From Angiostrongylus vasorum (lineage: Eukaryota; Nematoda; Chromadorea; Rhabditida; Metastrongylidae), in NCBI GenBank assembly GCA_018806985.1, contig JADANN010000445.1, positions 2,544,501-2,608,500 of the forward strand: 64,000 bases of DNA, written 5' to 3'. Position 1 is the stretch's first letter. Each line of letters opens with the position of its first letter. This document shows positions 33,537 to 42,200 of the stretch, piece after piece. The notes under the pieces were generated by a model. That model was not told the origin of the DNA and did not search any database. It worked only from the letters and a program-made list of their open reading frames with translations. Both the position numbers and the translations under genes were made by a program.

Positions 33537-35240
33537 ATGAGGTTTCGAAGAATTTACGGAAGGATTGGCCAAGAATTCATAAAAAGAAGGGGTCAAAGGG
33601 GGAAAAGTGAAGCAGAAAATTTTCCTACACAAACAGCATCAATGTCTTGCGAATTAAAGACTGCTTCTTTCGAGCTGGGGAAAAATGCTGTGTTTCGAAC
33701 GAAGTCCGGTAGTTCTGGAGCAACGGATAAAGATGCAGTTCAAAGAGCGCAAGCAATAATAGATGCATGGAAGTCGTCGTCCTATGAAGTTGTTCCAACA
33801 TATGTGGACGAGCAGGTAAGATTCGAGAACGAAAAACACATAAAAGGTTTTCGCACTAGGGCTCTACCCGACGCTTTGCCTACGTATTATGACGATAAAG
33901 ATCGGGAGCTTATCGCATTAGGAAAGACGCCACCCAACACAACTGCTGCGCAGGAGAAAAGCACATTGCTTGGTGCACCATTAGATTGTAGTAAGGAAAG
34001 TGCTAGAAAAGCACAGAAGTACAACTCTTCAATTTTTCCGTCTTTCGAAAATAGTTCCGCGTTACAAAATGTTATGAAGGCAGATGCATGTTCTCATTCA
34101 TCATCACGAGAAGGAAAAAAGGAAGCAGCAATGACTGGTTTCGTAAAGAGAAGCAAAGCAAGTAATGAATTTTCTCCGGAATCAGGCGGAAAAACTGCAG
34201 ATTTTTGCTCTGGCATTGCCTCCACATCGATGTCTACGCTTACTTCATCGCAGGGGCAAAAACTACAAATGTCTTCACCAGAACAACTTAAAAGAAGGAA
34301 GACCAGTATTAAATTCCCAACTTCAGTAAGCCATGAATCAGATATACAGAAATCACGGCAAATGGATATGCCCAAAAAAGAAAGGCTAAGAAAGGCATCA
34401 GGACCCACTGTGGGCTCCACAACCGACGTCCAAAAAAGTATGGCGCTGCATAAATCATCTTCTAAAATTGAAAAGGAATCTAAGCCTTCGTTAGATATCA
34501 ATCCTATTAGTGAAAAAAAGAAAGAGGAGAAATCTGAACAGGTTTCTAAGTCAGGATTATCAAAAGGTAGAAAAATACGATTGAATAGACAGCAACGTGA
34601 CGAACACGTTAAAGAAGCCGCAGATGGTTGTCAACAGTCATGTTCACCAGAAAAGCATGTTAGTGAAGAAGTTCCATTAAAAATGATGTCAAAACGAATA
34701 CCGAAGGATAAAAATGACAATGCGAGGACTACACTCACTCTTCGCTCATCGAGCCAATCTAGTGTTGATGAGGAATCACAGTCTTCAACGGTCATTATGA
34801 AAGGAGAACGCATAAGATCTCGTGGAAGCCAAGGTGGTGCCATTGCGAAAGCAAGAATGATCACTCTTCGATCATCGAGCCAATCTAGTATTGATACCAA
34901 ACTACAATCTTCAACGGATCGCAGGAGATCTTGTGGAAGCCAAGGTGGTGCCGGTGCGAAAACAACCATGCTCACTTCCCACTCATCGAGCCAGTCTAGT
35001 GTTGACATTGAATCACAACCTGCAACAATCATTAACAAACGAAATCGCCCAAGGTCCTTTAGAGGTCAAGGTGGTGCTGTTACGAAAGAAAACCACCCCA
35101 AGAACCTAATGATTGGGCAGAGGGGGCCACAAAAGACAAGAGATTCCATTCCACTTAAAGTGAGTGCCACGAATGATGTTTTGGGTGGTTCCACTTCGCG
35201 CAGATCATCGCAACGTCGTAGGTGTCAGGAGTCCGATTAG
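33537..35240 (+). CDS. Unrecognised Ser/Lys-rich protein, 567-codon frame
   Basis: Same reading phase as the 32247 frame and probably its continuation. Reliable coding starts near 33610 (SEAENFPTQTASM); the first ~24 codons overlap the alternative frame described for its neighbour. A short conserved-looking segment (AQAIIDAWKSSSYEVVPTYV to PTYYDDKDRELIALGKTP) is followed by a long low-complexity Ser/Lys-rich region. The C-terminus has three tandem units (about 34730-35090) containing LRSSSQSSVD and RSRGSQGGA variants. The protein ends RRSSQRRRCQESD. A scaffold or nuclear disordered protein is plausible, but no function is assigned. An AATAAA lies at about 35573. Confidence 0.7.
   Translation: MRFRRIYGRIGQEFIKRRGQRGKSEAENFPTQTASMSCELKTASFELGKNAVFRTKSGSSGATDKDAVQRAQAIIDAWKSSSYEVVPTYVDEQVRFENEKHIKGFRTRALPDALPTYYDDKDRELIALGKTPPNTTAAQEKSTLLGAPLDCSKESARKAQKYNSSIFPSFENSSALQNVMKADACSHSSSREGKKEAAMTGFVKRSKASNEFSPESGGKTADFCSGIASTSMSTLTSSQGQKLQMSSPEQLKRRKTSIKFPTSVSHESDIQKSRQMDMPKKERLRKASGPTVGSTTDVQKSMALHKSSSKIEKESKPSLDINPISEKKKEEKSEQVSKSGLSKGRKIRLNRQQRDEHVKEAADGCQQSCSPEKHVSEEVPLKMMSKRIPKDKNDNARTTLTLRSSSQSSVDEESQSSTVIMKGERIRSRGSQGGAIAKARMITLRSSSQSSIDTKLQSSTDRRRSCGSQGGAGAKTTMLTSHSSSQSSVDIESQPATIINKRNRPRSFRGQGGAVTKENHPKNLMIGQRGPQKTRDSIPLKVSATNDVLGGSTSRRSSQRRRCQESD
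34730..35090 (+). repeat. Three in-frame tandem repeats (~38-42 codons each)
   Basis: Units begin near 34733, 34861 and 34975. Each has SSSQSSVD/IDxxxQ, a short variable part, then a basic R-S-R/C-G-SQGGA motif ending AK or TK. The DNA is also repeated ('tcatcgagccaatctagt'). Confidence 0.85.
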
Positions 35241-35571
35241 AATTTGACTGTAGCTGGATATTGCTACTATGTGTGCTTAATCGCATTGCGCTATAGTAAG
35301 GCACTTCTGTGCCCTATTTCTGGAATTTCTATCATATCCGTCTTCGGATTCTGTAGAGTGTCATTGCTCCATAACATGTACGTTCTAGTCACTCCGTTAA
35401 CAGGGTACTTCATGTTCTTGTCAAGTTCGAGACTGATAAGTGGTATTTTTGAAGCTTTTAACCAATAAATTCATAGTCTGTGGACATTCCACATGTGTGT
35501 CCCTTTTACAGTGCTCTTTAGTAAAGTAACTTGTGAAATCTGTGCCTCTATTGATTCGTTTTTTTTTCTTG

Positions 35572-35577
35572 CAATAA
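35572..35577 (+). terminator. Candidate poly(A) signal
   Basis: AATAAA about 330 bases after the stop at 35240, in the sense of the unrecognised gene. Confidence 0.4.
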
Positions 35578-35698
35578 ATCGTTTCGCATTTTCTTGAACA
35601 GTATGCGTAACACAGTGGCTCTTCTAAAGCAGTATTACATCATTGATTCGAACAATTTTTTTCTTCATTATTTATTGGATTATTGGGTGCTTTAAAGG

Positions 35699-35985
35699 AC
35701 GAGTGTTGCGCAGTGGTCAGAGGCGCCCTGCGATAGACATATGGAATCGGTCCTGGCGCCCGCTGGCCCACCAAGCTTTCCCTCTTTCTGAGGTCGGCAA
35801 ATTAGTATCAGACTTGTCTGGGAGGGTAGCAGCACTGGCTCGATAAATCGCTAGGCCAGCGCGAGTCAATGTAAAGGCCAGATATGCATTCAGTCACCTC
35901 CAACGATGCTTAATGAAGTCATGCACTCCATGGTGCATCCCTCAGGGATTGATCATCGCTGAGAACATTGTTTTTTTATTTTATT
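35699..35985 (+). repeat. SINE-A copy 3
   Basis: Head 'gcgcagtggtcagaggcgccctg', body 'ggcaaattagtatcagacttgtctggga', tail 'gggattgatcatcgctgagaac' with T-rich end. It lies just upstream of the smcr-8 start. Confidence 0.85.
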
Positions 35986-36070
35986 TTTCGAGTAGCAGTT
36001 TGCGTTCTGTGTTGTACAACTGGTAAAGTTTCCTTACTGAGATATTAATAGGGCGCATGTTTGCTTATGA

Positions 36071-36082
36071 TTCGTCTTTTAG
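36071..36082 (+). promoter_or_regulatory. Candidate spliced-leader acceptor of smcr-8
   Basis: TTCGTCTTTTAG ends 37 bases before the proposed start codon at 36120, with no coding exon recognised upstream. Confidence 0.45.
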
Positions 36083-36119
36083 ATCTCGTAGGAACTGTGT
36101 CCACTTGAATACTCCTTTA

Positions 36120-36279
36120 ATGACTGCATACATCGGAGCCGAGGAATTGCTGCTGCGAACTAAAAGGGTTATTGATCCATTCAACCGGATAGGATGTAAT
36201 ATCGAGCCAACCCTCACTGTGATTGAGTTCTGCCAGTTCCAAGGACCACGAGCGTTGGCGACTGTTTCGCTGAGGCCGA
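36120..36279 (+). CDS. smcr-8: smcr-8 exon 1
   Basis: MTAYIGAEELLLRTKRVIDP, then EPTLTVIEFCQFQGPRALAT. The 'EF...GP..L..V' pattern marks the first strand of longin domains of SMCR8/FLCN proteins. Donor A|GTTAGT is phase 1 and joins GT of the next exon to form Ser. Confidence 0.75.
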
Positions 36280-39200
36280 GTTAGTAAGAAAATTCCGCAC
36301 TTTATTTTGAAAATGCAATGTTTGATGCAGAATGATGGCAATATTATTTCTTAACCAGACTTTTTACAAGAAATTAATGTGGGATGAAGACGTACAACAC
36401 GGTGTTCTATCTAAAATTTGATCTGGATACCAGCATTGACCACTAACTTTTGAAGTCCTCCGGTAGTCACCTCGCTTGACAGAACCTCTTGTGGGATGGG
36501 TAGACATTACCCTATCGTATTCACTCTTCAAATCCTTCCAAAGTCATTAGTTTGGCAGTGCAGACTTGCTCCTTCAACCAGTTTCAAGAAAAAAACTTCC
36601 AGGGTGTTAAGTGAGTATTTCTGGATGACCATTTAAGTAGAGCAGAGCGACCTATGCATCTTCCAGGGAAGTGGGCGTCCAGCTATTCACGAACAACGGT
36701 GGCCCATCCTAGCTATTTAAGCTCCTTCTTGAGCACATTTCGTACACAATGAAACCAAGGCCCCAATTTCCTTTTCCGCGTGTCGGATTGACTATCCTCA
36801 GTTATGAGTAGACATTTTTTGAACAATTTCCACTACTTCGGACTCTGGGTCACTTGAATTGGAAGGCGGCTTCGAACATCACATATGGACCATGTAGCCA
36901 TAAGTTTTTGCACGAGAGTCACTGATAGGCTTTGCATCGACTTGAGCATACCTTTCTGTAACGGTCAGTTACCGTCCTTGTGCTCTAGCAAAGGATCTCC
37001 AAACACCGTAACGTCTCGATGGATGGGCACGCTCTCGCTGGGTGATACGGCTGCCGTGCCTGTAGAGCTTCTTAATTTCGAAATAAATGATGGATCTGGA
37101 AAAAAAACAGCAATGTAGATTTAATTGTGAACTCGTTATGTGCTGCCTATTGCAATTTTTCACGGCAAGGTATTATGTGAAATACAACCAGAATGATGCT
37201 GAGGTATTTGTAAAACCACGGACACTAGTGTCTGCGGTGGGGAACGAACGTGCTATTACCCTTTCCGGAGGTAACCTGTTCACCACGCCATACGGGTCCT
37301 TCGTTTAGCCTGTCTCTCAGCTACACTTTGCGGTCTGGAGTTTTGCAAATGTCTCAGCATCATTCTGGTAGTAAAGGTTTAGATGTAAAGGAAAAAAAAA
37401 GAGAATTACTGGACCATATAAAGTAGGGAATTACTTTTCAACCGTCCTATAGTTAGTTCATGTTCTAGTTTAATTTCAGGTAAAGTGCTTAGTTCAGTGG
37501 ACATTGACAACTTGTCGTTGTGGTTGATGAGTTCTGAGGTGACAAGCGGCACAATTTTAAATATCTACAATCAGCAGATGGGAATCTATGCCTTCTCTTA
37601 TTACACGGTCATCTATGATATAAGAGCAAGAGCATTCCAGGTATGATTCCATGGTGTACCACTTGAACAGTTTTCAAACCTACTGTCATTTAACTTTGAT
37701 GGTAACAATATCTTCTTGGATTGTTAAGCTAACACGAAGTTGATAAAGATATTTATTCGGCTAGCGTTTCGACGTCTTCCTCTGCATCAGAGCCGATGAT
37801 CCGTGTCGGTGGTCCATAGTTGTTCGCCTTCTCGACGTGGCGTCTTCATTGTCGTAGCGAGAAGGATCCTCATGTCAATAGAACACCGCACGAATGAGGC
37901 ATGCTCATCCGCCAATGCTCTTCTATACAGGGCGGTTGTTGTTGATATGTCGTTAGCCGAACAGAACTAATTAATCAACCTCGTGTAAGCTCAGCAATTT
38001 ATATACTTACAACAATGTTTAAACTTTAGTTGTAGTCTGTAAAGTCTATTGCTGGGCCTGTTGCGGTCAGCTTGATGTAGAGTCCTATGTATTTCCGCTC
38101 TAGGACGTGCTTGTATTTAGAATGTTCTGTTCCAGTTTTTTTTTCGGGGTAAATAGCGAAGCTAGCGCTTAAAGTTTGTAAAGTACTTGATTATATGCGT
38201 TTTCGCCAGACTTATCATTCAATCGTCAAAGATCAGCATGAGATCTGAATGAAATTGCCGTCATCGTGTGCGGTGTAGCAGTCATTGTGATATGTTAAAA
38301 TTTCCGATCCATTTGTTACTACAATGTCAATTTTTTATTCACTGCATGCTACAATTTTTCACGGCAAGGTATTATGTGAAATACAACCACAATGACGTTG
38401 AGGTATTTGCAAAACTCTGGAGAGCAGGTGTCTGCGGTGGGGAACGAACGCGCTATTGCCCTCTCCGTGGGCTAACGCTAGTTTTCGTCTCAGCTATTTG
38501 TTATTGTTCCGCAGCCAAATCTGTTTCTTCTTCCTGATTCATTTTCGACCATTCAGCGTCCGATCTGCGTCGCTCTTCTGACTTCTAGGCGTCTAACACT
38601 TTCTCAACTATCACGTTTCTCAAATGGCGTGCGAAGGCTCGTGTCTCCTTTAATCAAGTGTAACCGTCGATTATTTTTGAGACAACTGGCTGATTTCATG
38701 AAGATTTCCGACGCCGTGGAGTCCCAAACCGTGGAATGTTGCTGCGCTATCGATGACGATATAGCGAAACAGTCAGCGTCAAATCGGAGATTCATAAATG
38801 TTGCTGAACAGGTATCTCTGAACGTGATGTTTCAGAAAGTTGCCCATAGAAGATAATTTGGTGTCTGAGACCATGCATACATTGGACTTTATTCCTTAGA
38901 CATCACCGTTTCATAACGACCGCCTTTGTAAGTTTATAAATGCTCAAAATGGTTTGTTCGCCTTCAAATGAGTTCCATACTTTTTAACTACTCGCAATCA
39001 GACGGTTATGAGGTGGTCAGAATCCTGAACTTCACCGTGGAAAAGTCCTACAACTTACTTTGTACTGCCTTTGCAGAAATGAATGAAAAATGGGGAACGT
39101 AAGCAGAAACATGGTCTTCGTTTTTACGTCGAAGTAGTCATATCAAAGCATGAATGGAACATAGCTGCTTGAAGCATTTCGACACCCTCCTACGTGTTCA

Positions 39201-42200
39201 ACACTTAGCAGAAGGGATAGCTTTGTTTCCCAAGTAGAATTTTCACTTAATTTAATTTAATTTAACTTTCAATTTCTTCATTTTCACTTTTTTCCACTCA
39301 AGGTGGGAAGGAGTTCAACATTTCAACCCTGCTTTGGCGTACAGTAAATCTATGCCATAACAGAGCACGACGAGATATTCTCATAGTTCTTGGTGTCCGT
39401 CAAGCAAGGGAAACGTGAAAAGCAGCTCTGGTTTGCGACAAAGACGTATGACGTTTACCGACTTAACTCAATTTTTTACCACCTCGATTACAAGGAATAT
39501 AAGTGAAGTCGTGTTTGTTAGAACCACAGAGTCAAACACTTCGTTAAAGACGTCCAAAATATCCTAGGTATTATGCACAAGGTTTAGTCCAGCGTTAAAA
39601 CACAGCAAACAGCACCCTTGATGATACTAGTGCTACATTTTTCTCAGGTCTTAGATAATGTTCTGTTACTTAAGCAACTTACTGTTTTATCGGATTCGTT
39701 GGTCAGCAAAGGCACCCATTCAGCTGTAGGTTAGACATCTCTATCCAGAAGTCCAGATAAAAGAGGAAATCAGTGCAAAAATCACCACCGCAGTTCGAAG
39801 AAAGCTAATCTCATGATGGCATTCCTCCAGCAATCCTCCAGAGTTGACTACTTCTTGTAACGATGACCCGACAGACACCTTAACTAGCCTACTTTGCTAC
39901 TCTAAAAGATATCGTACCGGACGCATACCACCGAGTGGGAAACATGTTAGGTTCTGTATAAATAATCATGGTGATGGACAATCCATGAATCCAGGTAAGT
40001 TACCTTTCCTCAATATTAAGCTCTAATGGGGCTGGAAAGTAAGCATATTATCGTACACATCATAGACAGTGATTTTCAGGCTCGAAAAATTCGACAAAGA
40101 CTAGAGGAAATCTATGACAAGCACACTGATTCGTTCAATTGTAAGCATTCATATTCTGATAAGTTGAATAATGCTGGGCTTGACTTCATCTGTTCCTTCC
40201 TTTTCACTTTTTTTGAATAACTGTTGAAGGCGTCAAATGTAACGGCCACATGGGAGAGGACCTCGCTGCTGTTAAAGAAGTTTTCGTCGCTTTTGTGAAG
40301 ACATCGGCGCTTTCTCCTATTTCTGATTTAGCACCTTGTGTGAGTTCATTATTATTTCTCATAAAGGATTTGTATAAATATAGATATGCGTGCAACTTTT
40401 TTCTTTCCGGACTGCATCTCGTCCTACCTATAATTTTTTTTGTGTGCTGCAAAATACGCATTTTTCCCACGCATTGAGTTAGTAGGTTATTCAAAGAGCA
40501 GTGATAAAAAGGATAAAACTCTCGGCGTTGATCAATCCCTGAGGGATGCGCGATGCATTCGACTTCATTAAGCATCGTTTGGAGGTGAGTGAATGCATAT
40601 CTGGCCTTTACAATGATTTGCGATGGCCTACCCATGTATCGAGCCAGTGTTGCTACCCTCCCAGACAAGTCCGGTACCAATTTACCGAACCCGGAGGGAT
40701 GCAAGGTTTGGTAAGGTTGGAGCGCGGGGGTTGAACCCACGTGTATTGCAAGGCGCTACCGACTACTGCGCCACGCGCGCCCATGTTATTTTAAACAACC
40801 AGTGCAGATTTCACTGGGGCCGTAAAACGCTTGTTTTCAGGTATTCGAGTCGTTCATTGCCAGCTTACACAGCTTTCTAAGCGAATGCAGTATGGAGGAA
40901 CACTTGCGCCAAGGGGTGTTGTACTCTGCGAACACTCCTATTCTTGTTCTTCCCAAAAGAAGTTCTCCTTTAGCAAAAACAAATGCATCAGACAGGTTTT
41001 TATTTATTATGCCCTTGTACCTGTTTGCAACTGTGGGTAACGATTTGACAAATTTGCGACGACGTGACCACAAAAAGTCCTACGATGCAGAAATAATGAC
41101 CACTTTCAACTTTAAATCAATATATCGAAGCTCTTAGTGAATTTTATTATTGCAAAAAAATTATCAGAATCGAAAAGCCTTTGCTCATAAGGCGAAAGTC
41201 CTATTCTTTTGCTGCCATGAAATTCTGAATTTGTAGAGCCCGTGGTAAATACTGCCTCTACTTGTTATAGTTCAAAGCTCACGTTATATTTCGAACACGA
41301 ATGCAAATGAACAAGCAGAATTTCGTCCAGCAGAAAAAGATGCCCTAAGATCTCTCCATCGTATAATTTATGCCTGCAGTTGTTGATCTTTCGTTGGAAA
41401 TTTGAAGAACTCCAATCCTGATCTAAGAACTCTAAGAGATTTCGTTCCAAAATTCTCAAATACTGTATCGATCAAGAACTTATCATGTGTTGTCGGGTAA
41501 TCAGCTTTGTCACGAATAGTTTAAAGTCAGTTGCGATTTTGATTTCAGTGATGAACTTGTTTTTTCCGGCAATGAGGAAACACTTCGGATGGTCTCACAA
41601 CATCTCGACAATGTAAGTTCGTTGCTATTTTTGGCACAAACCAAAATATTGCGGTACTGTCAGGTTATTGCATTTTATTCTTATTTTAAAAACTATAGTC
41701 GTGCCTTTAATAAAGTCTCTTGCTTGGTTACCTGCTTGAATTTTAGTTATTATGTCCTGTGCTTACCGGTGAGGACATGGTTGTTTGTGGTTCCGAACAA
41801 AGGAAGGGAACCGTGGTCGATTTTGTAGAAAAGATTAACTTACTGAAACCAAAGTCACATCCAAATCATGATGTCGTTCTGTGGACAAAAAAATAAAGAG
41901 TTAGTTCTCTTCTTTTCAGGTAGTTTTCGCTTTGCTTCTGGAATGTTCAGTAGCATTGACAAATTCAGTTGTCGACATATGCCGATAATTCTTCCACAAC
42001 TAGAGTACTTTGAGCTGAGAACTTAACGTACTTATGGAAGAGGCGTTTATCGCTGTAGGGATATACATTACCTTCTTGAAAATTCGTCTTAATTTCAAAT
42101 GTATTCATAATTCATGTTTAGTATCGTATCGGTGTTTACCGTAGGTATTAAGTCTTACAATGTCGGTGATGAAGAACTGCCTATTTGAGTACTTTTTTGT

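Noticed and set aside
33537..33610. ATG at 33537 as true start of a separate gene
   Set aside because: The first ~24 codons overlap a better coding frame and there is no acceptor or promoter-like sequence before it.
38899..38926. Small exon in smcr-8 (after TATTCCTTAG, before GTAAGT)
   Set aside because: Joining it to the next supported exon creates a stop codon.
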